Part shown: positions 1 to 7,936 of the stretch, one piece after another
Position numbering within the stretch: position 1 is the stretch's first letter
Layout: the number at the start of each line of letters is the position of its first letter
Source of the DNA: Bacteroidota bacterium
GTDB lineage: Bacteria > Bacteroidota > Bacteroidia > B-17B0 > Aurantibacillaceae
Reading direction: 5' to 3'
Assembly (NCBI GenBank): GCA_021156365.1
Contig: JAJNDK010000010.1
Coordinates: 124,001 to 188,000 of the forward strand
Length of the DNA stretch: 64,000 bases
The notes under the pieces: generated by a model
Databases searched by the model: none
Told to the model about the DNA's origin: nothing
Seen by the model: only the letters and a program-made list of their open reading frames with translations
Translations under genes and position numbers: made by a program

Positions 1-2677
1 GTTTCAGCGCTTCTGCCCCGGTCGCTGCTTCGTAACATTTTACATCGCCATTACCGATCAGCTTGCGCATGGCTTTCCGTGCATTGTCATCGTCTTCTAT
101 GATGAGCAGATTTTTCATTTTCCTGTTCACAAAATTCTCGATCCTGTTAAAGGCTTCTTCGAGATCGTTTTTGGTAACGGGTTTCATCAGGTATTCGATC
201 GCGCCTTCTTTGATCGGTTCGATCGTCCGTTCATTCACCGACATGATGTGCACAGGAATATGCCGCAGCGCAGGTTTCGATTTTAGCGCGGCAAGCACAC
301 TGTGACCATCTATACCCGGAAGATCAATGTCGAGAACGATTGCAGTAGGTTTGTATTTTTCGGCCAGTAACAATCCATCCTCACCGGTAGCAGCCGAGAT
401 GCATTTGAAGCCTTTCTGCGTAGCCTGTTTCATCAGCACACTTGCAAATGTAAGGTCATCTTCAATGATCAGCACTACCTTATCATCTGTTGTTATTGAA
501 TCCCTGTTGTCAGGTGCTGCCGGATAATCGATATACTGATTGCTTTTTGCGGAAGACCGGTTATACTGGATCTTTTCCTCCTCTTTGTTACGCATCCCTT
601 CCGTTGGATTGATCGTCAATGGAACGATGAGTGAGAAGGTCGATCCTTCATTCACTTTGCTGCTCAGACGGATCTCTGTACCTAATAATTTTGCGAGCTC
701 GCGCGAGATGGAAAGTCCCAGTCCGGTACCGCCATACTTGCGCGAAGTGCCGCCATCCGCCTGCTGAAATGCTTCGAATACAGCCATTTGTTTTTCCGCC
801 GGGATACCAATGCCGGTATCGGTAACATTAATACTTACTTTGTCCGCAGAATATCGGCTGATACCAATAGTGATGCTGCCTTTTTCCGTGAACTTGAGCG
901 CATTTGACAACAGATTTTTCATGACCTGGTTCAGACGCTGAGGATCTGAGCTGATAGATACTGGAAGATCAGGATCTAATTTGGAAACAAGCTGCAGCTT
1001 TTTTTGATCTGCCTGGTGTTTAAATTCGCGCACCAGGTTATCGGAAAAGGCTTTCAGGTTTATTTCCTCTATATTCACATCCATCTTACCCGCCTCGATC
1101 TTCGACAGATCCAGAACCTCGTTGATCAGCACGAGAAGATCCTGTCCACTGTTATAGATGATCTCTGCACTTTCTACCTGATCGCGGTTAAGATTTTGTA
1201 TACGGTTATCGGCCAGTTCCTTTGACAGGATCAACAGACTATTGAGCGGTGTCCGTAGCTCATGCGACATATTGGCCAGGAATTCCGATTTATAGCGGCT
1301 GCTGACTTCCAGCTGTTTTGTTTTCTGTTCGATGTCATAACGCGCCAATTCCACTTCCTTATTTTTCATTTCCAGTGAGCGGGTTTGCTCTTCCAGCTCC
1401 TCATTGGTCATTTGCAATTCTTCCTGTTGCTGTTTAAGGTTCTGTGTATGCTCTTCCAACTCTTCATTCAGCTGTCTCAGCTCTTCCTGTTGCGACTGCA
1501 GCTCTTCACTCTGTGCCTGCGTTTCTTCCAGCAGCTCTTTCAGTTTGGCTCTTGATTGTGAAGAATTGAATGCGATCCCGAGATTTTCAGCGATCATTTG
1601 AAGGAACTGCATACTAAGTTCTGAAAATGCGGTTACAGAACCGATCTCTATGACTCCTTTTACTTTTCCGGCATATTGAAAGGGAAATACAAGAACATGT
1701 TTCGGAAGGGTATTGCCAAGCGTTGAATTGATTTTCATATAGTCGTTCGGAACCTGCTCAAGATGGACTGGTTTTTTCTCGCGTGCAGCCTGTCCAAGGA
1801 GGCCTTGTCCTACTTTTACCGGCGGTTGCCCTTTGCTGAGATCGATCGCATATCCTCCGGTCATATACAGGTGATCGTCTTCCAAAAGATACAGAGTTCC
1901 TATTTGTGCTTTCATGTATGGGACAATCTGTCCCATTACGTCTTTTGCCAGTTCGGTTACTTCTTTTTCGCCATGTGTCTGATCATTCAGGAGTGAATTA
2001 CCTGTAAGCAGCCAGTTCTTGTCGGCTGTTTCGGCTTCGGCTCTGCGAAGTGCCCGCAGATTGGTGATGATAATAAAATAAACACTGATCAGGATCACCA
2101 GAATAACTGCCAGGAGCACTGCAAATACCAAATTGAAATTCCGGGCATCGTCATCACTTTCTTTTTTTCTTTCTCTCAGCAGCCCCTGTTCCACCTCTCT
2201 GGCAGCAGCAATGATCTTCCGGATACTATCCGTGATCCTTTTGCCCTCACCGGAGGTGACAATAGAACTGGCTTTTGCGGGATCGGTTTTCCTGATCTCT
2301 AGCAGTTTAGTGAGGTAATCGGTATAACGGTTGATCTCTTTTTCCAGTTCTTCCAGCCTTTTTTGCTGCGCCTCATTATCGGCAGTCAGCTCCTTTGTAT
2401 TATTAAGATTCTCGAATATTTTTATTTTGGCATTTGTATAGGGCTCCAGAAAATTATCATTACCCGAGATCACATAGCCCCTGGCTCCTGTTTCAGCGTC
2501 TACTACAGATAACTGTACTTGTTGCAGCTCACTGATCACCCGGTTCGTGTGGTCCACCCATGCATTGGAAGCGATAAATTTCTCACTGTTGTTGAATGTA
2601 AAGACCGCTACTCCGCAGAGGATGATCCCACAAATAATAAATCCCGAAAGGATCTTTTGCCCAAGAGTCATTTTCAT
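1..2677 (-). CDS. Hybrid sensor histidine kinase (CHASE3-GAF-HisKA-HATPase-REC-REC), truncated by window start
   Basis: Membrane-bound hybrid histidine kinase; 892 residues are visible and the C-terminus lies outside the window. I read it by translating the minus strand from ATG 2677. In order: a membrane segment (about 8-29), a CHASE3-like sensor region with the pattern VDAETGARGYVISG (about 55-70), a second membrane segment (about 190-212), a GAF domain, and a long Glu/Gln-rich coiled coil (about 395-460). Then come HisKA with the phospho-acceptor in MSHELRTP (His472), an HATPase domain with DTGIGIP and GGTGLGLS, a complete receiver with LDIDLPGIDG, and the beginning of a second receiver (NLLIIEDDDN). 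The start codon directly follows the stop of the CheB gene, so the two are very likely co-transcribed with cheR. Domain identity is clear; the signal sensed is unknown. Confidence 0.93.
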   Translation of the reverse strand, partial: MKMTLGQKILSGFIICGIILCGVAVFTFNNSEKFIASNAWVDHTNRVISELQQVQLSVVDAETGARGYVISGNDNFLEPYTNAKIKIFENLNNTKELTADNEAQQKRLEELEKEINRYTDYLTKLLEIRKTDPAKASSIVTSGEGKRITDSIRKIIAAAREVEQGLLRERKKESDDDARNFNLVFAVLLAVILVILISVYFIIITNLRALRRAEAETADKNWLLTGNSLLNDQTHGEKEVTELAKDVMGQIVPYMKAQIGTLYLLEDDHLYMTGGYAIDLSKGQPPVKVGQGLLGQAAREKKPVHLEQVPNDYMKINSTLGNTLPKHVLVFPFQYAGKVKGVIEIGSVTAFSELSMQFLQMIAENLGIAFNSSQSRAKLKELLEETQAQSEELQSQQEELRQLNEELEEHTQNLKQQQEELQMTNEELEEQTRSLEMKNKEVELARYDIEQKTKQLEVSSRYKSEFLANMSHELRTPLNSLLILSKELADNRIQNLNRDQVESAEIIYNSGQDLLVLINEVLDLSKIEAGKMDVNIEEINLKAFSDNLVREFKHQADQKKLQLVSKLDPDLPVSISSDPQRLNQVMKNLLSNALKFTEKGSITIGISRYSADKVSINVTDTGIGIPAEKQMAVFEAFQQADGGTSRKYGGTGLGLSISRELAKLLGTEIRLSSKVNEGSTFSLIVPLTINPTEGMRNKEEEKIQYNRSSAKSNQYIDYPAAPDNRDSITTDDKVVLIIEDDLTFASVLMKQATQKGFKCISAATGEDGLLLAEKYKPTAIVLDIDLPGIDGHSVLAALKSKPALRHIPVHIMSVNERTIEPIKEGAIEYLMKPVTKNDLEEAFNRIENFVNRKMKNLLIIEDDDNARKAMRKLIGNGDVKCYEAATGAEALK

Positions 2678-3292
2678 TTATTCTCCTTTTTTTATTTTCT
2701 TTCCGGCCATATCAACAGACAAGCCGGTTTTTTTATTTAATTCCATTAAAAGATCAGGAATCCTGTTCAGGGACAGTATATGATCAGGTGTAACAGCAGC
2801 GATAGCGGCATCCGGCATCCCACGCCATTCAGCCATTTCAGGGTTTTCAACGATAGTAAGCCCGCCCAGTTCTTTTATCTTCTTAAGACCGGAAGCGCCG
2901 TCGTGGTTGGAGCCCGTGAGGACAATACCAATAAGCCGGTCGCGGTATGCCTCGGCTGCGGATTCAAACAACAGGTCGATAGAGGGCCTTGCAAAATTAA
3001 CTCTTTCACCGATCGTTAATGAAAACGTCCTGTTCTTTTCTACCAACAAATGATAATTTGGAGGAGCAATATAAACCGTTCCTTTTTCTATTTCCTCTTT
3101 TTCATTTGCTTCTTTTACCTGTAATTCGCTTTTTTCATTCAGAAACTCTATCCACCATCCGTCGGAACGGGCACCTATATGCTGCACTACAATAAAAGAT
3201 AATGAACACGAAGCCGGCAATGCCGAAAAAATTGCTTTCATCGCATTCATACCTCCCGCGGAAGCACCTATGACAACTGCATCATAACTCAT
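2678..3292 (-). CDS. CheB-type protein-glutamate methylesterase, catalytic domain only
   Basis: A 204-residue protein consisting of the CheB methylesterase domain without the N-terminal receiver domain found in classical chemotaxis CheB. The catalytic triad can be seen: Ser11 in GASAGG, His38 in VVQHIG and Asp131 in TGSNHDGA. In the family this domain demethylates or deamidates glutamates of chemoreceptors. It overlaps the upstream cheR by 4 bp and its stop abuts the ATG of the hybrid kinase, a tight three-gene operon. No chemoreceptor, CheA or CheW is encoded nearby, so its target here is unknown. Loss of the receiver implies control by something other than direct phosphorylation. Confidence 0.92.
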   Translation of the reverse strand: MSYDAVVIGASAGGMNAMKAIFSALPASCSLSFIVVQHIGARSDGWWIEFLNEKSELQVKEANEKEEIEKGTVYIAPPNYHLLVEKNRTFSLTIGERVNFARPSIDLLFESAAEAYRDRLIGIVLTGSNHDGASGLKKIKELGGLTIVENPEMAEWRGMPDAAIAAVTPDHILSLNRIPDLLMELNKKTGLSVDMAGKKIKKGE

Positions 3293-4119
3293 TCCTTGTA
3301 TTTTTTCTTAAATATGCGTTGTTTTTTATCTAATTCCGAATACGCATCGAATACCTCGCTGAAGCGGATACTTTCTTTTGAGCCAAGACAGAGGATACCA
3401 CCGTTTGTAAGGCTTTCGTAAAAAAGTGTCTGCACTTTATTCTGAAGAGCTTTGTCGAAATAAATAAGCACATTCCGGCACAGGATCATATGCACTTCGG
3501 CAAACATACTGTCGGTTACGAGATTATGGTTGGCCCACACAATGTTTTTTTTCAGGGCCTGGTTCATGATAACGTGTTCCGAATCTGCCGTATAATAACC
3601 TGCAAAAGATTCCTGGCCACCCGAAAGCTGGTAATTCAATGTATACTCTTTGACCATCTCGTTGGAGAAGATCCCTTCCTTTGCCTGGTTCAATGCCTGC
3701 TGATTAAAATCAGTAGCATAAATGGTGGTGCGGTCATAGAGTCCTTCTTCTTTCAGCAAAACGGCCATAGAATAGGCTTCCTCGCCGGTAGAACATCCGG
3801 CATGCCATATTTTTATAAACGGATAGGTTTTCAGGATCGGGATAACATTTTCACGAACGGATTTATAGAAACCGGGATCTCTGAACATTTCGGTGACCGT
3901 TATGGACAGATCCTGCAAAAGCTTTGCAGCGATAAGCTCATCATGCAGTACCGCATTTTGTAACTCTGAAACAGTGTTCATATGTGACAGTGACATACGG
4001 TTCATGATCCTGCGTCTCACATGTGCTTCCGAATATTGGGTAAAATCATAACCATATTTTTGAAAGACAGCTTCTAACAACAGGGTGATTTCTATATCCG
4101 AAGCATCTCTATCTTTCAT
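3289..4119 (-). CDS. CheR-type protein-glutamate O-methyltransferase
   Basis: A 276-residue CheR. The N-terminal helical domain (about 1-75) carries YGYDFTQYSEAHVRRRI. It is followed by the S-adenosylmethionine-binding Rossmann domain with HAGCSTGEEAYSMA (about 105-119) and the downstream motif ILCRNVLIYFD. The family methylates glutamate residues of receptors. It is the first gene of the cheR-cheB-kinase operon and overlaps cheB by 4 bp. About 280 bp of non-coding, AT-rich sequence lies upstream, which probably holds the operon promoter. Chemotaxis in the flagellar sense is unlikely because no motor, CheA or CheW genes are visible; the operon resembles the chemosensory-like CheBR/hybrid kinase sets seen in other Bacteroidota. 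Confidence 0.92.
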   Translation of the reverse strand: MKDRDASDIEITLLLEAVFQKYGYDFTQYSEAHVRRRIMNRMSLSHMNTVSELQNAVLHDELIAAKLLQDLSITVTEMFRDPGFYKSVRENVIPILKTYPFIKIWHAGCSTGEEAYSMAVLLKEEGLYDRTTIYATDFNQQALNQAKEGIFSNEMVKEYTLNYQLSGGQESFAGYYTADSEHVIMNQALKKNIVWANHNLVTDSMFAEVHMILCRNVLIYFDKALQNKVQTLFYESLTNGGILCLGSKESIRFSEVFDAYSELDKKQRIFKKKYKE

Positions 4120-4402
4120 ACACAGATATCAGGGTATTTACGAGTTTTATTGATGGCCTGTAACACCCAACGTTAGGTAAACAATTCACTACTTATAATA
4201 ACTAAAAGTACCAATTTAATTCCCATTTTTCCTAAAAAAATAAAGGTTTTTTTTGGACCATTCCATATTTCTTTTCGAACGAAAAATGGGGCAGAAAAGG
4301 ATAAGAAAATCTTATGCCAGTGCGGATAGAAAGGTCTCCGTCATTCGTTTCCCGGTGCTGGAAAAGTGAGGAAGGCTACTGATGAGGCCGGGGAACCGGT
4401 TT

Positions 4403-4963
4403 TCAGTAGGAAAGACCGGCAATACATTCTTCCCTGATCTGCCAGATCTCTTCGAACGGAAATTGTATTTCCGGGTGCTCAGTCAGCCACTGTTTCAATA
4501 CCTGTTGATGATAGCTCACTTTGAACCCTGTGATCTGATCCGGTGCAATTTCTATTTCAGCAATAAGATCAGCAGCATTCATGAGACCAAAATTTTCTTT
4601 GGTGCAATCGATCACTTTTCCGTTTACAGATAAATAATTGTGTGCTTCAGGGATATGCTCCAGTCCGTATTTGTCGAGTATAGTGGCAATCGCAGGTGTA
4701 TTGGCCCCGTTCATTTTGATGACTCCTAAGATCAGCTTTATTTCCGGAACATTGTTCTCGATGGCCAGCAGGCGAAGGATTGCATGCTTGGTGCTACAGG
4801 TGCCAAAACCATCGGTCAATACACACAGGCCGTTTTCTTTATTTTCGTTCCTTTTGTAGGGAAGCGTACGGATATGATCACAGGCCTGTGCAAACGTGTG
4901 AATGTTCTTTTCTCTGAAAGCAGAGGAGACGGGTGCCCTGGCACTGATCGTAAAATCTCTCAT
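4403..4963 (-). CDS. Small transglutaminase-like (Cys-His-Asp) protein of unknown function
   Basis: A 186-residue soluble protein with no signal peptide or membrane segment. The middle contains FGTCSTKHA, followed about 50 residues later by EAHNYLSVNGKVIDCT. A Cys, then a His, then an Asp in this spacing is what transglutaminase/papain-like folds show, so I infer that fold; the substrate is unknown. It starts 20 bp after the stop of the HD-domain gene and is probably the last gene of that operon. Assignment to a transglutaminase-like superfamily is an inference from the triad pattern only. Confidence 0.6.
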   Translation of the reverse strand: MRDFTISARAPVSSAFREKNIHTFAQACDHIRTLPYKRNENKENGLCVLTDGFGTCSTKHAILRLLAIENNVPEIKLILGVIKMNGANTPAIATILDKYGLEHIPEAHNYLSVNGKVIDCTKENFGLMNAADLIAEIEIAPDQITGFKVSYHQQVLKQWLTEHPEIQFPFEEIWQIREECIAGLSY

Positions 4964-4983
4964 TTATCTTCTGTCCGGCAGGT

Positions 4984-6216
4984 TTATCTTGGATAACACA
5001 GGAACCATTTTTTTACTGTCTTGTTGAGTACTTCCACATTCAGCTGGTCGCTTGATTTGGAAATATCTTTTGTTTTTCCATCTTTAAAAAGGATCGTGAT
5101 CCCGATCTTATCTACGTTGTAGATCTCGTTGGATACACTTTTGGAGAATACGAAATAATCGACCTCATTACCTTTAAGTCCAAGGCGTTTGGCCGTTTCC
5201 CGTTTCTTTTTCTCTATCTCGCTCTTTTTGAATTCGGTTTTCCGGATCTCGATCTTATACAGCGACCTGTTGATAAGTGAGCGGCAGAGCAAGCTGAGGA
5301 TCTTGTCTTCGTGAGAGCTCCATACTTTGATGGCACTGAAAATATCATAGTCATCCAGCTGTGCAAAAATCTCTATCAGCTCGGGGTGCCGGCTGAAATC
5401 CTTTTTCCCATAGGTATTGTACAGGAATTTATGCAGGGCAGGAGAGCAAAACAGCTCGATCCCTTTATTGGCCATTTCTTTTGCGCGCTGCAGTACCTTC
5501 ACCAGCATATTCTCAGCCGACAGCACTGTTTTGTGCAGGTATACCTGCCAGTACATAAGTCTGCGTGCGATGATGAATTTCTCGATACTGTAGATCCCTT
5601 TTTCTTCGATCACCAGCCGGCCGTTTTGTACATGCAGCATTTTGATGATCCGATCGCTGCTGATGACACCTTCCGACACACCGGTAAAAAAACTGTCGCG
5701 TTTCAGGTAGTCCAGGCGGTCCATATCCAATTGGCTCGATACAAGCTGGTGCAAAAATTTCTTTTTATATTTATTGTTGAATACATCAATGGCGAGGCTC
5801 AGCTTTCCTTTGAAGATCGTGTTCAGCTTTTCCATCAGCATTTCCGAAACGTCTTCATGGCTGACGCCGCTAACTATCGTGTGTTCCAGCGCATGTGAAA
5901 AAGGACCATGTCCGATGTCGTGAAGCAGGATGGCAACGATAACAGCACACTCTTCTTCTTCCGTTATCTCTACGCCTTTGCTTTGTAATACTTTAACGGC
6001 TTCCACCATCAGCCACATGGCCCCAATGGCATGATGAAAACGGGTATGCAAGGCACCCGGATATACGAGGTTCGTCATGCCGAGCTGTTTGATCCTCCGC
6101 AGGCGTTGAAAATAGGGATGGTTGATCAGATCGTAAACAAGGTCATTGGGAATCGTAACAAAACCGTAAATGGGATCGTTGATAATTTTACGCTTGTTAC
6201 GTATTTCTGAGCTCAT
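4984..6216 (-). CDS. HD-domain phosphohydrolase (COG1078 / dGTPase-like)
   Basis: A 410-residue soluble HD-superfamily metal-dependent phosphohydrolase. Near the N-terminus is the family signature: a conserved IIDPIYGF-like stretch (NDPIYGFVTIP), RFHHAIGAMWL, then LLHDIGHGPFSHALEH holding the HD metal ligands, then QLDMDRLDYLKRDS. These are typical of the COG1078 branch related to dNTP triphosphohydrolases; the exact substrate is not shown. I chose ATG 6216, two bases after the TGA of the upstream gene, over the TTG at 6222. It is probably translated with the upstream barrel gene and the downstream transglutaminase-like gene. Confidence 0.88.
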   Translation of the reverse strand: MSSEIRNKRKIINDPIYGFVTIPNDLVYDLINHPYFQRLRRIKQLGMTNLVYPGALHTRFHHAIGAMWLMVEAVKVLQSKGVEITEEEECAVIVAILLHDIGHGPFSHALEHTIVSGVSHEDVSEMLMEKLNTIFKGKLSLAIDVFNNKYKKKFLHQLVSSQLDMDRLDYLKRDSFFTGVSEGVISSDRIIKMLHVQNGRLVIEEKGIYSIEKFIIARRLMYWQVYLHKTVLSAENMLVKVLQRAKEMANKGIELFCSPALHKFLYNTYGKKDFSRHPELIEIFAQLDDYDIFSAIKVWSSHEDKILSLLCRSLINRSLYKIEIRKTEFKKSEIEKKKRETAKRLGLKGNEVDYFVFSKSVSNEIYNVDKIGITILFKDGKTKDISKSSDQLNVEVLNKTVKKWFLCYPR

Positions 6217-6218
6217 GA

Positions 6219-6848
6219 TCAATAAAAGCTAAAGCCAATGCTTATACCACCCCAGCCCAGTTTGGTACTGAATGGAATGGCTGTTTTGCTGGTGCGGTTA
6301 CCATCGATAAATTCTTTTTCCGAATTGAGAATATAGATGATCGGTGTCCATGCAACTCTCACTACCAGACCGCCATCTTCATTTTCATACCGATAGCCGA
6401 GGCGTGGAACAATAGCGGGCCCTGTACGCTGGTACTTATAATCATGATCGGTATAGAGGATCGTGGTATCCGAATTTTCGATATAATACACAGGTGTCTG
6501 GAATGTTTTTTTATAGTATTTGTATTGATAGGATGCTCCCAGGCCCCATTCGATATGGTGATTGCGTGCTCCTGCAAAAGACAGGTATTCAATATTCCCC
6601 GAAATGATCGTAGGAGAATTGTCTTCCAGGAAATTTACGAAATAACCGGGACCTCCGCGTATCCCTTGTTTCATACCATAATCCTTGAACAGGTATTCAA
6701 AATTAACGGTAGCACCCAGTCCTGTGCCGAAGAGCTCGGCATAAGCAGACTTGCGGTTATACACCGTATTATCGAAAAGCTGGGAATAGGAATGACACGC
6801 CGTAAACAGGAATAAAATGCAGGCAAGTTTTCTTTTCAGGGTAGCCAT
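6219..6848 (-). CDS. Predicted outer-membrane beta-barrel protein, unknown function
   Basis: A 209-residue exported protein. It has a signal peptide (KRKLACILFLFTACHSYSQ) and then alternating aromatic/polar strands, glycine-rich turns (AYAELFGTGLGATVNFEY) and a C-terminal strand ending in aromatic Phe-Tyr (GGISIGFSFY), as in outer-membrane barrels. No named family is recognised. It lies 17 bp downstream of the PorP/SprF gene and is probably part of the same operon as the CotH cargo protein, so a role in that export or surface-anchoring unit is possible but inferred. The HD-domain gene starts just after its stop. Confidence 0.7.
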   Translation of the reverse strand: MATLKRKLACILFLFTACHSYSQLFDNTVYNRKSAYAELFGTGLGATVNFEYLFKDYGMKQGIRGGPGYFVNFLEDNSPTIISGNIEYLSFAGARNHHIEWGLGASYQYKYYKKTFQTPVYYIENSDTTILYTDHDYKYQRTGPAIVPRLGYRYENEDGGLVVRVAWTPIIYILNSEKEFIDGNRTSKTAIPFSTKLGWGGISIGFSFY

Positions 6849-6865
6849 AAAAGCATTTTTGAGTG

Positions 6866-7912
6866 CTATTTGCCTTTATTAAACTCTCTTCCCTGTCTGA
6901 AGGTACCATCACGCAGATTGGTCCATTTCAGCGAAATCTCGAAACCTCCGTTACCATTGGTAGAAGGCTTAAAGGAAGAAACGTTGTAATCATAAGACAG
7001 ACCAATCATAAAGCCCTTCATCTCAAACATCATCGTTGGGATCACGGCATCGCCCACACGCAGGTTACAGCCTAAGTACAATGCAGTTTCGTGCACCATA
7101 CCTGTGATCTTGGTCTGGTTGTTAAAACGCATACGAACCATAGCTCCTACATTTAGCTGCTTGAATTTGCCCTGCAACATGTAATAGTTATTGGTGAGTG
7201 CCGATAGCCTGGTACCTTTGAAATCATACTGCCCGCCAAGCGATCCCACATAACGTGCATTCATTTTTTGCTCCAGTGCACCTCCGTAAATGTATTTTGG
7301 CTGGTTCAGGTGATAGCCGGCAAATCCTATTTTCATCTTGAAGGAATTGTTGCGGTCAAATGCCTGGTTGGTTTTATCAAACTCGTAATTGAAACCGGCT
7401 GAAAGATCGGCATAATTGAAATTACGGAACACGATGGATTCATAACTGTTGAATTCGGTATCAAATCCCTGACCGTTGTATTGGTTACCAAATGTAAGCT
7501 TGGAGAAGTCCGCAGATGTTTGTCCGTAACCTCCGCCGATAGCTAAAGCAAGGTGGCTTTCTTTACCTACTTTTAGGATACCGTTCAAATACAGGTCGGC
7601 TTTGAATTGTTTCCAGTTGGCATCACCCGATTTGTCCTGGAACAGGAACCCGCCTATACCGAGGTACGCATTTTTTTTCTTTTTCAATCCGAGCTCTGTA
7701 TCGAACGAAGCAGCCATTGTTTTGAAAGGGCTGCCGGCAGAGGTCCATTGAGAACGGTAATTGATAATAGCCCTGTGATAGCCATCAAACAAACCGGTAT
7801 TGGCAGGATTGATCTGCAAAGGAGTTTGGATTAATTGTGAAAAGTGAATATCCTGGGCAACCGAAGCTGCCGTAAAACCACTTAAAACAATTGCAAATAA
7901 AACTTTTTTCAT
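6866..7912 (-). CDS. PorP/SprF-family type IX secretion system membrane protein
   Basis: A 348-residue outer-membrane protein. A signal peptide ends at about residue 19 (ASVAQ) and is followed by the family hallmark DIHFSQLIQTPLQINPANTG and repeated barrel strands. SprF, the model member in Flavobacterium johnsoniae, is needed for secretion of the type B sorting-domain adhesin SprB, and paralogues usually sit directly beside one large type B cargo gene. That is the case here: the gene begins 24 bp after the stop of the CotH/type B protein. I infer it is the dedicated outer-membrane partner of that cargo. Confidence 0.92.
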   Translation of the reverse strand: MKKVLFAIVLSGFTAASVAQDIHFSQLIQTPLQINPANTGLFDGYHRAIINYRSQWTSAGSPFKTMAASFDTELGLKKKKNAYLGIGGFLFQDKSGDANWKQFKADLYLNGILKVGKESHLALAIGGGYGQTSADFSKLTFGNQYNGQGFDTEFNSYESIVFRNFNYADLSAGFNYEFDKTNQAFDRNNSFKMKIGFAGYHLNQPKYIYGGALEQKMNARYVGSLGGQYDFKGTRLSALTNNYYMLQGKFKQLNVGAMVRMRFNNQTKITGMVHETALYLGCNLRVGDAVIPTMMFEMKGFMIGLSYDYNVSSFKPSTNGNGGFEISLKWTNLRDGTFRQGREFNKGK

Positions 7913-7936
7913 ATCTGTTTTGGTATAAAAGAACTA

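Noticed and set aside
4141-4200. GTTAGGT motif upstream of cheR as an attC half-site
   Set aside because: A single short match with no partner core at a suitable distance.
4320-4402. Minus-strand frame reading LISSLPHFSSTGKRMTETFL after the transglutaminase-like gene
   Set aside because: Looks somewhat coding, but it is about 25 codons, has no start and lies just beyond a proper stop; not enough to claim a gene or frameshift.
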